Of a DNA stretch of 64,000 nucleotides, positions 41,391 through 50,788 are shown one piece after another (within the stretch, counting starts at the first letter, position 1; each line of letters begins with the position of its first letter). The position numbers were made by a program, and so were the translations under genes. The stretch covers positions 4,588,001-4,652,000 of the forward strand of contig NZ_JARXYP010000002.1 in assembly GCF_029893805.1 (NCBI RefSeq), in the 5' to 3' direction. The notes beneath the pieces were generated by a model. The model ran no database searches. It was not told where the DNA came from and saw only the letters and a program-made list of their open reading frames with translations. Source of the stretch: Streptomyces sp. SAI-135 (GTDB lineage: Bacteria > Actinomycetota > Actinomycetes > Streptomycetales > Streptomycetaceae).

Positions 41391-41489
41391 GCCCTTCCCC
41401 TTCGACTCGCAGCCCGGCATTGCCCTGTGCCCAGTGTGGCCGGACACCGATGAAGTCCCCGTCAGTAAGCGGGAGGTGAGGGGAGGTTC

Positions 41490-42209
41490 CTACTCCTCGC
41501 CCGCCGGCGTCAGCGACCGCAGCTTCTGTCCCGCGTACCAGGTCGCGAGGACGGTCACCACGACCAGCAGCACCGTGGCCGTCGGCAGTCCGACGTCCGA
41601 GGTGACCAGGTCCCCGCCCGCGACCTTGTGGGCGACGGCGAGCGACCACTGCTGGACGCTCAGGGTCCTCGCCCCGGAGACCAGGGAGCCGAACAGGGCC
41701 TCCCAGACCAGCGCGTAGACGAGCCCGAAGACCACCGCGTGCCGGGACACCGTGCCGAGCAGCAGGAAGAGCGCCGCGTAGGCGATCGAGGAGACCAGTG
41801 CGGCCACCGTGTAGGCGACGGCGATCTGCTGGCCGTTGCCGTTGAGGATGAAGCCCGCGATCAGCGTCGGCAGCGCCGAGAACACCATCGTGACGGCGAT
41901 CGCCACGATCAGCTTGGTGAAGATGATCGTCGGCCGCTTGACGGGCTTGGACAGCAGGTACACCACCGAGCCGTCGTCGATCTCCGGGCCGATCGCGCCC
42001 GTTCCGGCGATGACACCGATGATGGGCACCATCGTGGCGAGCGCGAGTCCGCCCAGCAGGTCGGAGGCGGTCTGGTCGTCGGCGCCGACCAGACCGCGCA
42101 CGATCACGGAGATCAGGATCAGCAGCACCGGCAGGGCGCCCAGGATGAGGGCCCGGCGGCGGCCGAGCAGGGCCCGGTAGGTGAGTCGGGCGACTGTGGG
42201 GTCGTACAT
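41490..42209 (-). CDS. ABC-2 type transporter permease
   Basis: 239 residues with six hydrophobic helices (first RALILGALPVLLILISVIVR; others at about 55-75, 95-125, 130-155, 160-180, 215-232) and the extracytoplasmic-loop motif GSVVYLLSKPVKRP-like stretch typical of DUF/ABC-2 permeases. It starts 10 bases after the stop of the ATP-binding gene and is the last gene of a four-gene export operon. Substrate unknown. Confidence 0.88.
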   Translation of the reverse strand: MYDPTVARLTYRALLGRRRALILGALPVLLILISVIVRGLVGADDQTASDLLGGLALATMVPIIGVIAGTGAIGPEIDDGSVVYLLSKPVKRPTIIFTKLIVAIAVTMVFSALPTLIAGFILNGNGQQIAVAYTVAALVSSIAYAALFLLLGTVSRHAVVFGLVYALVWEALFGSLVSGARTLSVQQWSLAVAHKVAGGDLVTSDVGLPTATVLLVVVTVLATWYAGQKLRSLTPAGEE

Positions 42210-42219
42210 CTTCGGCCTC

Positions 42220-43131
42220 CTACGCCGCGACGAGATACGAGAAGACGGACTCGAGCGACTCGTCGGACGGCGAGACCGTGAGCAGCCGGATGCCGTGGTC
42301 GCGCGCGACCTTGGGCAGCAACGCGGTGAAGCGGCCGAAGTCGACGGCCTGGATGCGCAACGCGCCCTCCGCCAGGTCGACCTCGATGCCGGACGTCGAC
42401 GGGTCGGCGATCAGCGCGGCCGCGAGCGCGCGGTCGTCGCTGGAGCGCACCAGATAGCGGTGCGGGCGGTCCGTCATCAGACGGCGGATCCTGCGGAAGT
42501 CACCGCTGGCCGCGTGCCGGCCGGCGACGACGACCTCGATGTGCCAGGCGAGCTGCTCGACCTCCTCCAGGATGTGCGAGGAGAACAGCACGGTGCGGCC
42601 CTCGTCGCCCATCCGCCGCAGCAGGTCCATGAGCTGCATGCGCTGGCGCGGGTCCATGCCGTTGAACGGCTCGTCGAGCAGGAGCAGCGAGGGGTCGTGG
42701 ACCAGCGCGGACGCCATCTTCACGCGCTGGCGCATGCCCTTGGAGTACGTGGAGATCTTGCGGTCCTGCGCGTACTCCATCTCGACCGTGGCCAGCGCCT
42801 TCTGGGCGGCCTTGGCGCCCAGGCCGTGCAACTCGGCGTTGGCGACGACGAACTCGCGGCCGGTGAGGAAGTCGTACATCGCCTCGCGCTCGGGGACGAT
42901 GCCGATGTGCCGGTAGATGGCCTCGTTGCGCCACACCTGCTGTCCGTCGAGGGTGACGGTGCCGGTGGAGGGGGCGAGGAAGCCGCCCATCATGTTGATG
43001 AGGGTGGACTTCCCGGCGCCGTTGGGGCCGAGGAGGCCGGTGACGCCGGGGCCGATCGTCATGGTGATGTCGTTGACGGCGACCACGTTGCCGAACCAGC
43101 GGGAGACGTGGTCGATCTGGAGCGTGGTCAC
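42220..43131 (-). CDS. ABC transporter ATP-binding protein
   Basis: 303 residues from GTG 43131, overlapping the upstream permease stop as GTGA. Walker A GPNGAGKST, Q-loop IGIVPEREAMYD, signature YSKGMRQRVKMA, Walker B LLLLDEPFNG and the switch His in FSSHILEEV are all intact. The C-terminal about 80 residues are an accessory domain as in drug or bacitracin-type exporters. It pairs with the permease at 41490-42209. Confidence 0.93.
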   Translation of the reverse strand: MTTLQIDHVSRWFGNVVAVNDITMTIGPGVTGLLGPNGAGKSTLINMMGGFLAPSTGTVTLDGQQVWRNEAIYRHIGIVPEREAMYDFLTGREFVVANAELHGLGAKAAQKALATVEMEYAQDRKISTYSKGMRQRVKMASALVHDPSLLLLDEPFNGMDPRQRMQLMDLLRRMGDEGRTVLFSSHILEEVEQLAWHIEVVVAGRHAASGDFRRIRRLMTDRPHRYLVRSSDDRALAAALIADPSTSGIEVDLAEGALRIQAVDFGRFTALLPKVARDHGIRLLTVSPSDESLESVFSYLVAA

Positions 43132-44036
43132 AGTCCCACCTTCTTGTAGCGGCGCATCAGGAGGCCGTAACTGGCGGCGATCAGGCCGAGGGTGAGCAGG
43201 ACGTACACCACGCCCTGGCCGGTCGAGGGGCCGTGTTCGCCCGGCAGGGCCGCGGTCGCGCCCAGGAAGGCGGACTGCACTCCGTCGATCAGCGTGACCG
43301 GCGAGAACAGGCCGATCCACGGAATGGCGGACGTGCTGCCCTGGGCGTCGGCGATGGCCTGGAGGGTGGTGACGGCGCCGTAGGAGATGGTGAAGACGGC
43401 GATCACGGCCGCGATGCCGAAGCCGCGGCGCGGGGTCACCGCGGCGATGACCAGGCCGATACCGGCGAAGAGCAGCGAGAGCAGCGCCACGGAGACGAGT
43501 CCCTGGCCGAATCCCTTGGTCTGGTCCGTGAAGTCCAGCTTGGCCAGCAGCGCGCCCACGTAGAGCACGATCAGCGGGGCGGCGGTCAGGATGAACATCG
43601 CGGTGGCCAGGGCCGCGTACTTGGCGCGCACGTAGTCGGCGGTCTCGATGGGCCGCGAGAAGTACAGCGGCACGGTCTTGAAGCGCAGGTCGCGCGAGAC
43701 GGACTGGGGCGCCTGCGAGGCGACGTACAGGCAGATCACGGACTGCATGATGATCGCGTAGCGGGTGTAGTCGACCGGCAGGTCGTTCGCCTTGGTGGCG
43801 ACCGCGACGGCCACCATGATCGCCGCCGGCACGCACATCACCGCGAACAGCAGCATCGGCAGCACCTTGGACTTGACCGAGCGGCCGAGGCCGTAGGCGC
43901 CGCGCAGGGACTGCGAGTAGAGCGAGCGGGTGGCGTAGGAACGGCCGAGGCGGGGGCCGTCGTAGGCGCGGTAGCCGATGTTGTGGATGCGGGTCTGGTC
44001 ACCCGAGGGGGCGGTGACCGGGTGCTCAACTGCCAT
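43128..44036 (-). CDS. ABC-2 type transporter permease
   Basis: 302 residues. An N-terminal cytosolic part (HNIGYRAYDGPRLGRSYATRSL, a motif common to this permease family) is followed by six helices between about 60 and 290. It overlaps the ATP-binding genes on both sides (11 bases with the upstream gene, 4 with the downstream gene), so the operon is translated as a unit. Likely forms a heteromeric exporter with the second permease. Confidence 0.9.
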   Translation of the reverse strand: MAVEHPVTAPSGDQTRIHNIGYRAYDGPRLGRSYATRSLYSQSLRGAYGLGRSVKSKVLPMLLFAVMCVPAAIMVAVAVATKANDLPVDYTRYAIIMQSVICLYVASQAPQSVSRDLRFKTVPLYFSRPIETADYVRAKYAALATAMFILTAAPLIVLYVGALLAKLDFTDQTKGFGQGLVSVALLSLLFAGIGLVIAAVTPRRGFGIAAVIAVFTISYGAVTTLQAIADAQGSTSAIPWIGLFSPVTLIDGVQSAFLGATAALPGEHGPSTGQGVVYVLLTLGLIAASYGLLMRRYKKVGL

Positions 44037-44991
44037 GGCCGACGGCCTCCTTCCGCTGCTCGTCCTCGTTCGTGAAGACTTCCGAGATGTGGTGCCTGCG
44101 CTGCTCCATGCGGACCAGGCCGAGGCCGAGATCGGCGACGACGTCCCGGACGACGTCGTAGGTCTCCTCGCCCTGGGCGGTCAGCAGCAGGATGTGGCCG
44201 GCGCCCGGCAGACCGGTCCGGGAGTCGAGGACCTCCACCCCGCGCGCGTGGAGCGCCTCGCGCACCGCGCTGGTGCCGTCCGGGTGGTCGTCGCTGTCGG
44301 TGACCTCGACCGCGAGCGTCGTGGTGGTCTGGGTGAAGTCGGTGGTGGAGCTGGAGCGCAGCAGTTTGCCGCCGTCGATGACGACGACGTGGTCGCAGGT
44401 GCGCTCCAGCTCGCCCAGCAGGTGGGAGGTGACCAGGACCGAGATGCCGAAGTCGGTCCAGATGCGGCGGATCAGGCCCAGCATGTCGTCGCGGCCGACC
44501 GGGTCGAGGCCGTTGGTCGGCTCGTCGAGGAAGACCAGCTGCGGGTCGTGCACCAGCGCCTGGGCGAGTTTCACTCGCTGCTTCATGCCGGTGGAGTAGC
44601 CGCCGATGGGGCGGTAGCGCTCCTCGTACAGGCCGACATGGCGCAGGGTGTCCGCGGTGCGCTCGCGCGCGGCGGTGGGCGGCAGTCCGGACATCCGGGC
44701 CATGTGCACGACGAACTCGGTGGCCGAGACGTCGGGCGGCAGGCAGTCGTGCTCCGGCATGTATCCGACCCGCTCGCGGATGGCGGCGCCCTTGGTCGCG
44801 ACGTCGAGCCCGAGCACTTCGGCGCGGCCCTCGGTGGCGGGGGACAGACCCAGCAGGATCTTGATCATGGTGGACTTGCCGGCTCCGTTGGCGCCGACGA
44901 GGCCGGTAACACCGGGCCCGACATCCAAGGAGAGCCGGTCAAGCGCGGTCACCCGGGGGAACCGCTTGCTCAGGCTTTCGGTCGCGATCAC
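44026..44991 (-). CDS. ABC transporter ATP-binding protein
   Basis: 321 residues from GTG 44991, chosen because GGAG lies 8 bases upstream; GTG 44997 is also in frame. Walker A GANGAGKST, signature YSTGMKQRVKLA, Walker B LVFLDEPTNG and switch His VTSHLLGEL are intact. It is the first gene of the operon ATPase-permease-ATPase-permease, a layout seen for two related exporters in tandem. The promoter region is shared with the divergent M24 gene. Confidence 0.93.
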   Translation of the reverse strand: MIATESLSKRFPRVTALDRLSLDVGPGVTGLVGANGAGKSTMIKILLGLSPATEGRAEVLGLDVATKGAAIRERVGYMPEHDCLPPDVSATEFVVHMARMSGLPPTAARERTADTLRHVGLYEERYRPIGGYSTGMKQRVKLAQALVHDPQLVFLDEPTNGLDPVGRDDMLGLIRRIWTDFGISVLVTSHLLGELERTCDHVVVIDGGKLLRSSSTTDFTQTTTTLAVEVTDSDDHPDGTSAVREALHARGVEVLDSRTGLPGAGHILLLTAQGEETYDVVRDVVADLGLGLVRMEQRRHHISEVFTNEDEQRKEAVGHGS

Positions 44992-45110
44992 AGTCACATC
45001 TCCGACAGTAGTGACGCGGACCACTCAGGTCGTCACCCCGCAGAGCTGCATCGGCATCAGACTCCAGGCGTACGGGCACCTAGGGGTCACCCTGAGGTCC
45101 GACAACCGTG

Positions 45111-45138
45111 CCCGCCCTTTCCACATCGGCGGGTTTTT
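45111..45138 (+). terminator. Short GC hairpin followed by TTTTT in a divergent promoter region
   Basis: CCCGCC pairs with GGCGGG across 11 bases, then TTTTT. It lies 100 bp upstream of the M24 gene, so it would act as a leader attenuator if that transcript starts early, or block antisense transcription. Confidence 0.45.
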
Positions 45139-45238
45139 CCACAGGCCGACCGGCCCTATTGACGCAGCCTCCGATGACTGTCACATTCGCCAGTGTCACG
45201 TTACGGACACGTACCGCGGTCGATGGGGACGAGGCGGC

Positions 45239-46081
45239 ATGACCACAGCGATGCACGGCGAACGCTCCACCGGGTTGCGGGGGTTCCGGAAGGTCCAAAG
45301 GCTCGCGTACGAGTGCGCGGAAGCGGTCGCGGCCCGCCTGGAACCCGGTGTGACCGAGCGGCAGGCCGCCCGGATGCAGCGCGAGTGGCTGCGCGCGCGG
45401 GGCGTACGGGACTGGTTCCATCTGCCCTTCGCCTGGTTCGGGGACCGCACGGCGTTCACCGGCTTCCGCGTCCCGCTCCAGTTCTTCCCCACCGACCGCC
45501 GCCTGGAGCCCGGGATGCCGTTCATCCTGGACATGGCCCCGGTGTACGAGGGCTGCACCGCGGACATCGGCTACTCCGGCTCGCTCGGTGTCAACCCCGT
45601 CCAGGACAGACTGATGGCCGACCTGGAAACACACCGCGAGCTGATCCTGCGCGAGGTCCGCGAGCGGCGGTCGCTGCGCGAGATCTACGAGGACGTCGAC
45701 CGCCTCATGGTCCGCCAGGGCTACGCCAACCGGCACCGCGCCTACCCCTTCGGCGTGATCGCCCACAAGGTCGACCAGGTCAGGCAGCGGCGCTGGACAC
45801 CCCATGTGTTCGGGTTCGGCGTCCAGTCCCTGAAGGGCCTCGCCACCGACGCGCTGCACGGTCACCGGGAGGGCTGGTCACCGCTGTGGTCGCCGTACCG
45901 CTTCTCCGACCACCCGCCGCAGCCGGGGCTGTGGGCGGTCGAACCCCACCTCGGCTTCCGGGGCACCGGCGCCAAGTTCGAGGAGATCCTGGTGGTCACC
46001 GACTCCCGGGACCCCGAGGAGAGCGCCTTCTGGCTGGACGACGATCTGCCGCACGTGCGGCGCTGGGCGGAGGAGAAGTGA
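45239..46081 (+). CDS. M24-family metallopeptidase homologue
   Basis: 280 residues from ATG 45239. The pita-bread domain is shown by FILDMAPVYEGCTADIGYSGSLG (two Asp ligands), IAHKVDQ (His), WAVEPHLGFRG (Glu) and KFEEILVVTD (Glu). It is shorter than PepP and has no creatinase-type N-terminal domain, so it resembles methionine-aminopeptidase-like or Xaa-Pro-dipeptidase-like single-domain members. It heads a four-gene chain joined by 4-base overlaps. The link of a peptidase-fold protein with lipid-type hydrolases is unusual, and the substrate is unknown. Confidence 0.85.
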   Translation: MTTAMHGERSTGLRGFRKVQRLAYECAEAVAARLEPGVTERQAARMQREWLRARGVRDWFHLPFAWFGDRTAFTGFRVPLQFFPTDRRLEPGMPFILDMAPVYEGCTADIGYSGSLGVNPVQDRLMADLETHRELILREVRERRSLREIYEDVDRLMVRQGYANRHRAYPFGVIAHKVDQVRQRRWTPHVFGFGVQSLKGLATDALHGHREGWSPLWSPYRFSDHPPQPGLWAVEPHLGFRGTGAKFEEILVVTDSRDPEESAFWLDDDLPHVRRWAEEK

Positions 46082-47835
46082 CCTTGCTCGAAGGTGCGCG
46101 CGAGCGCCGGGTACGCACCGGCGGCGTCGAACTGTCCGTGGCCGAACTGGGCGACCCGGGCCGGCCGACCGTGATCCTGGTGCACGGCTACCCGGACAGC
46201 AAGGAGGTCTGGTCCGAGGTCGCCCCACGCCTCGCCGACCGCTTCCACGTCGTCCTCTACGACGTCCGCGGCCACGGCCGGTCCACGGCACCCCGGCCGC
46301 TGCGCGGAGGGTTCACCCTGGAGAAGCTGACGGACGACTTCCTGGCCGTCGCGGACGCCGTCAGCCCGGACCGGCCCGTGCACCTGGTCGGACACGACTG
46401 GGGCTCGGTGCAGTCCTGGGAGTTCGTCACCGTGCGGCGCACCGAGGGCCGCATCGCCTCCTTCACCTCGATGTCCGGACCGTCCCTCGACCACTTCGGC
46501 CACTGGATCGCGGGCCGCCTGAGCCGCCCCACCCCCCGCCGGATCGGCCAGCTCCTCGGTCAGGGCGCCAGGTCCTGGTACGTGTACGCCCTGCACACCC
46601 CCGCCCTGCCCGAACTGGCCTGGCGCGGCCCCCTCGGCAAGGCGTGGCCCCGCATTCTGGAGCGCGCGGAGGGGGTTCCCGCCCACGGCTACCCGACCGC
46701 CTCACTGTCCCGCGACGCGGCCCACGGCGCCTGGCTGTACCGGGACAACATCCGGCCCCGGCTGCGCCACCCGCGCGCCGACGCGTACGCACACGCGCCT
46801 GTGCAGCTCATCACGCCCCTGGGAGACGCGTTCCTCTCCGAGAAGCTCTACGACGGCCTGGAGCAGTGGGCACCGCAGCTGACCCGGCGCACCCTGCCCG
46901 CCAAGCACTGGATCCCCCGCTCCCGGCCCGACCAGCTGTCCGCATGGATCACGCAGTTCGTGACCTCCGTAGAAGGGGGCCGGCCCGCCGTCCGGGCGAC
47001 CGGCAAGTACGCCGACCGGTTCGGCGGACAGCTCGTCCTCGTCACCGGCGCGGGCAGCGGCATCGGACGGGCCACCGCGTTCGCCTTCGCCGAGGCCGGC
47101 GCGCGCGTGGTCGCCGTCGACCGGGACGCCGAGTCCGCCGCCCGCACCGCCGAACTGTCCAGACTGCTCGGCGCCCCCGAGGCCTGGGCGGAGACCGTCG
47201 ACGTCTCCGACGAACAGGCCATGGAGAAACTCGCCGCCAAGGTCGCCGCCGAGTACGGCGTGGTGGACGTCCTGGTCAACAACGCCGGCATCGGTCTCGG
47301 CGGGCCCTTCCTCGACACCACCACCGAGGACTGGAAGAAGGTCCTCGACGTCAATCTGTGGGGCGTCATCCACGGCTGCCGGCTCTTCGGACGGCAGATG
47401 GCCGAGCGCGGGCAGGGCGGGCACATCGTCAACACCGCCTCGGCCGCCGCCTACCAGCCCTCCAGGGCGCTGTCCGCCTACGGCGCCTCCAAGGCCGCCG
47501 TCCTCATGCTCAGCGAGAGCCTGCGCGCGGAACTGGCCGGCCGGGGGATCGGTGTCTCGGCGATCTGTCCCGGGTTCGTCAACACCGCCATCACCTCCAC
47601 GGCCCGCTTCGCGGGCGTCGACGCCGACGAGGAGAAACGCCGCCAGAAACGCACGGCCCGCCTCTACAGGCTGCGCAACTACCCGCCCGAGAAGGTCGCC
47701 GACGCGATCCTGCGGGCGGTCGTACGCAACCAGGCCGTCGTACCCGTCACCCCCGAGGCCCGCGGCGCGCTCGCCCTGTCCCGGTGGGCGCCGAGGGCAC
47801 TGCGGGCGATCGCACGGCTGGAGCCGCCGCGGTGA
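46078..47835 (+). CDS. EphD-like fusion: epoxide-hydrolase-type alpha/beta hydrolase plus short-chain dehydrogenase
   Basis: 585 residues from GTG 46078 (overlap GTGA). Residues 1-295 are an alpha/beta hydrolase with oxyanion motif HGYPD, nucleophile elbow GHDWGSV (Asp, as in epoxide hydrolases) and catalytic His in AKHWIPRSRP. Residues 310-585 are a classical SDR with TGAGSGIG, NNAGIG, Ser in NTASAAAY and YGASK. This is the architecture of mycobacterial EphD, linked there to mycolic-acid metabolism. Streptomycetes lack mycolates, so another epoxidised or hydroxylated lipid is likely. Confidence 0.9.
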   Translation: MTLLEGARERRVRTGGVELSVAELGDPGRPTVILVHGYPDSKEVWSEVAPRLADRFHVVLYDVRGHGRSTAPRPLRGGFTLEKLTDDFLAVADAVSPDRPVHLVGHDWGSVQSWEFVTVRRTEGRIASFTSMSGPSLDHFGHWIAGRLSRPTPRRIGQLLGQGARSWYVYALHTPALPELAWRGPLGKAWPRILERAEGVPAHGYPTASLSRDAAHGAWLYRDNIRPRLRHPRADAYAHAPVQLITPLGDAFLSEKLYDGLEQWAPQLTRRTLPAKHWIPRSRPDQLSAWITQFVTSVEGGRPAVRATGKYADRFGGQLVLVTGAGSGIGRATAFAFAEAGARVVAVDRDAESAARTAELSRLLGAPEAWAETVDVSDEQAMEKLAAKVAAEYGVVDVLVNNAGIGLGGPFLDTTTEDWKKVLDVNLWGVIHGCRLFGRQMAERGQGGHIVNTASAAAYQPSRALSAYGASKAAVLMLSESLRAELAGRGIGVSAICPGFVNTAITSTARFAGVDADEEKRRQKRTARLYRLRNYPPEKVADAILRAVVRNQAVVPVTPEARGALALSRWAPRALRAIARLEPPR

Positions 47836-48701
47836 GCCACCGGATCGCCCCGCGCAGGGTGGCCTTCGACTGGTCCCGCACGCCGCTGCACTGGATCCCG
47901 GGCGAGCCCACCGCCACCCACGTCATCAACGTCCTGCACCTGCTGCTGCCGGCGGGGGAGCGCTGGTTCGTGAAGGTCTTCAAGGAGGGGCTGCCGCTGG
48001 TCACGGACCCCGAACTCCGCGCGGCGGTCAAGGGGTTCATGGGCCAGGAGGCCACCCACAGCGTCCAGCACACGCATGTGCTGGACCACCTGGCGGCACA
48101 ACGGCTCGACACCGCCGCCTTCACCAAGTACGTCGACTTCCTCTTCGAGCGGCTGCTCGGCGAACGCCCACCGCTCAACGCGCCCGTCCCCGCGCGCGAG
48201 TGGCTGCGGTTCCGGCTGTCGGTCGTCGCCGCCGTCGAACAGTTCACGGCGGTGCTCGGCGACTGGGTGCTGGCCGCGGACGCCCTCGACCGGGCCGGCG
48301 CCGACGAGGTCATGCTCGACCTGCTGCGCTGGCACGGCGCCGAAGAGGTCGAACACCGCGCGGTCGCCTTCGACATGTACCAGCACTGCGGCGGCACCGG
48401 CGCACCCCGCTACGCCCGCCGGATCGCGGGCATGGCGGTGACGGCCCCGGTGATGCTGTACCTGTGGGTATGGGGCACTGCCTACCTCATGCGTCACGAT
48501 CCACAGCTGGCCGGGCGGCTGCGCTACTCCCTCAAGGAACACGAGAAGGCCGTACGAAAGGGTCTGCTGCCGGCCTGGCGGGAACTGGGCGCGGCCGTAC
48601 CGCGCTACCTCCGGCGGTCCTACCACCCTTCGCGGGAAGGGTCGTTGAGCCGTGCGGTGGAGTACCTGAAGCGGTCCCCGGCGGCGAAGGCGGCCTCGTG
48701 A
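47832..48701 (+). CDS. Metal-dependent hydrolase (PF10118-type, ferritin-like helices)
   Basis: 289 residues from GTG 47832, overlapping the previous stop. Glu and His residues recur in helices as ExxH pairs (GQEATHSVQHTH, GAEEVEHRAVAF) and could hold a di-iron or other metal centre. One hydrophobic stretch (VTAPVMLYLWVWGTAYL) suggests membrane association. This family is often found beside EphD-like or fatty-acid genes. The reaction is uncharacterised; oxidation or hydrolysis of a lipid is inference. Confidence 0.85.
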   Translation: MSHRIAPRRVAFDWSRTPLHWIPGEPTATHVINVLHLLLPAGERWFVKVFKEGLPLVTDPELRAAVKGFMGQEATHSVQHTHVLDHLAAQRLDTAAFTKYVDFLFERLLGERPPLNAPVPAREWLRFRLSVVAAVEQFTAVLGDWVLAADALDRAGADEVMLDLLRWHGAEEVEHRAVAFDMYQHCGGTGAPRYARRIAGMAVTAPVMLYLWVWGTAYLMRHDPQLAGRLRYSLKEHEKAVRKGLLPAWRELGAAVPRYLRRSYHPSREGSLSRAVEYLKRSPAAKAAS

Positions 48702-49636
48702 GCGACACCCCCGCCTACCGGATCGAGGACCTCGCCCACCTCAGCGGGGCCACCGTCCGCACCATCCGCGCCTACCAGGACCGCGGACTGCTCCCCCGCC
48801 CCGAGCGCCGCGGCCGCGCCAACATCTACACCGGCACCCACCTCGCCCGGCTGCGGCAGATCTCCGATCTCCTCGACCGCGGTTACGGCCTGGCGTCCAT
48901 CAAGGAGTTGCTGGAGGCGTACGACTCCGGCCGCGGCCTCGGCGGGATCCTCGGCCTGGTCGCCGAGGTCGACGGTCCGTGGACCGACGAGGAGGCCGGC
49001 AGGATCTCCCGCGCCGAACTGGACGCACGCTTCGGCGGCACGCCCGACGAGGCCGCGGTCGCCGAGGCGGTAGAACTCGGTGTGCTGGAGCCGGTGCCCG
49101 GCGACGAGGACTCCTTCCTCGTACCGAGTCCCCAAGAGCTCGCCGTGGCCGTCGAGTTGCATGCCTCAGGAGTCCCGCTCTCCGCGATCGCGCGCCACCT
49201 GCGGGAGTTGAGAGGACAGGTCGAGCACATCGCCTCCCGTTTCCTGGAGTTCACCACCGAGCACGTCTTCGCCCGCTACCTGCAGGGCCCGCACCAGCCG
49301 ACCGACGCCGACGCCGCCGAAGCCGCCTCACTCGTACGACGGCTGCGACCGCTCGCGCAGCAGACCGTGGACGCGGAACTGGCGCGTGCGATGCGTCTGT
49401 TGGCGGTACGGCACCTGCGACAGCACCTGGGCTCCGGGGAGCAGCCCGAAGGGCGGTCGGAGTCACGGTTCGTGGCGGTGCCCGAGGAGACGATTCGGGC
49501 CGTGGAGGAGCTTGTTGGGGAGGAGCGGGTGGCGGATTTCTTTGTGCTGGCGGCCGAACGGGAGGTGCGGGCAAGGAAGTTGGATGCGCTCACGTCAAGT
49601 GGACGGCCGCCTGACGATGTTGACGAAGGGGGCTGA
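48698..49636 (+). CDS. MerR-family transcriptional regulator
   Basis: 312 residues from GTG 48698, overlapping the previous stop. The N-terminal MerR helix-turn-helix is clear: YRIEDLAHLSGATVRTIRAY, then DRGLLPRPERRGRANIY and LRQISDLLDRGYGLASIKEL. The long C-terminal region (about 100-312) is helical and not a metal site (no conserved Cys), so it may sense a larger ligand such as a lipid. As last gene of the chain it probably controls the operon starting at 45239. Confidence 0.9.
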   Translation: MSDTPAYRIEDLAHLSGATVRTIRAYQDRGLLPRPERRGRANIYTGTHLARLRQISDLLDRGYGLASIKELLEAYDSGRGLGGILGLVAEVDGPWTDEEAGRISRAELDARFGGTPDEAAVAEAVELGVLEPVPGDEDSFLVPSPQELAVAVELHASGVPLSAIARHLRELRGQVEHIASRFLEFTTEHVFARYLQGPHQPTDADAAEAASLVRRLRPLAQQTVDAELARAMRLLAVRHLRQHLGSGEQPEGRSESRFVAVPEETIRAVEELVGEERVADFFVLAAEREVRARKLDALTSSGRPPDDVDEGG

Positions 49637-49648
49637 CATGACGGGTAG

Positions 49649-49702
49649 TTGTCCACAGAAATGCCAAGTGCCCTGTGGATAACTACAGTTGGTTGTGGAC
49701 CA
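49649..49702. promoter_or_regulatory. Three DnaA-box-like sequences upstream of kptA
   Basis: TTGTCCACA at 49649-49657, TGTGGATAA at 49674-49682 (inverted) and TGTGGACCA at 49694-49702 (inverted, one change) lie in the 120-base gap between the MerR gene and kptA. The first two also form an inverted pair. Confidence 0.6.
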
Positions 49703-49758
49703 AACATGCGGACCAAAATCATTCGCGTGATTCACGTCTCTCCCGGCACCCTGGCGAC

Positions 49759-50307
49759 ATGGACGAAAGACGCACCGTGAAGGTGTCGAAGTACCTCTCG
49801 AAACACCTGCGCCACCAGCCCGAGCGGATCGGGCTCACTCTCGACGAGGCGGGCTGGGTCGAGATCGACGCCCTGCTCGCCGCGACCGCCGCGCACAACT
49901 TCCGCATCAGCCGTGAAGAACTGGACCAGGTCGTCGCCGCGAACGACAAACAACGCTTCGCCGTCGACGGCACCCGCATCCGCGCCAGCCAGGGCCACAG
50001 CATCGAGGTCGACCTCGGACTTCCCCCGGCGACCCCGCCGCCGTACCTCTACCACGGCACCGTGGCCCGCGTCCTGGACGCCATCCGCGCCGAGGGACTG
50101 CGCCCCATGAACCGGCACGACGTGCACCTGTCCGCCGACCGCGAGACCGCGACCCGGGTCGGCGCCCGCCGCGGACGCCCCGTCGTGCTCTCCGTGGACG
50201 CGGCAGCCATGCACCGCGACGGCCATGTCTTCCACGTCAGCGCGAACGGGGTGTGGCTGACCCGGACCGTACCGCCGCGCTATGTGCGGTTTCCCGAGTC
50301 GCACTGA
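49759..50307 (+). CDS. kptA: RNA 2'-phosphotransferase (KptA/Tpt1)
   Basis: 182 residues from ATG 49759. The N-terminal winged domain has [20 protein letters not shown] (catalytic Arg/His region) and the C-terminal ADP-ribosyltransferase fold has [18 protein letters not shown] and [13 protein letters not shown]. KptA removes an internal 2'-phosphate from RNA using NAD+. Bacteria have no tRNA splicing that makes such ends, so its natural substrate is uncertain (RNA repair or NAD-derived caps are suggestions). Single gene with a short gap to the next. Confidence 0.93.
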   Translation: MDERRTVKVSKYLSKHLRHQPERIGLTLDEAGWVEIDALLAATAAHNFRISREELDQVVAANDKQRFAVDGTRIRASQGHSIEVDLGLPPATPPPYLYHGTVARVLDAIRAEGLRPMNRHDVHLSADRETATRVGARRGRPVVLSVDAAAMHRDGHVFHVSANGVWLTRTVPPRYVRFPESH

Positions 50308-50332
50308 CCCCCTTCCAGGCATGATCAGTGGT

Positions 50333-50776
50333 ATGGACCACCTCTCCACCACCGAGGCCGCCGTCACCGCGATCCGCCTACTCGCCGCCGAGTACGGGCT
50401 CGCCATAGAGGTGACCCACGACATCGGCGCCGACCAGACCTCCCGTCGCAGCGCCGCGGGCGTCGGCGTCATCACCGACCCGGACGGCACCCTGCCCCAC
50501 GAGGCCTACATCGAACTCGGCGGCCGACCCCAGGTGGACATCCGCCTCTTCCCGGACGACGACGCCCTGATCACCGTCGACGGAGTCGAGTGCCCCGACC
50601 TCGCCCGCGACGACGTCCCCGCCTTCCTGCGCGCCCTCTACGAAGGCCACGCCTGGGTCAAGGCGCGCCGCTTCCCGCCCGGCCACTTCCTGATGGTGCC
50701 GCTCCCGGGTGACCGCGTGCACAAGGAGTTCATCCCGGTCGGCCTCAGCCCCTGGCTCAGCGGCCGGACGCGGTGA
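50333..50776 (+). CDS. Conserved hypothetical protein
   Basis: 147 residues from ATG 50333 (ATG 50321 is in frame). Soluble alpha/beta translation with IGLD-like LLAAEYGLAIEVTHDIGADQ, RVHKEFIPVGLSPW near the end and no cofactor motif I can identify. It follows kptA by 25 bases and may share its transcript. Function unknown. Confidence 0.75.
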   Translation: MDHLSTTEAAVTAIRLLAAEYGLAIEVTHDIGADQTSRRSAAGVGVITDPDGTLPHEAYIELGGRPQVDIRLFPDDDALITVDGVECPDLARDDVPAFLRALYEGHAWVKARRFPPGHFLMVPLPGDRVHKEFIPVGLSPWLSGRTR

Positions 50777-50788
50777 CCCTGCGTCACT

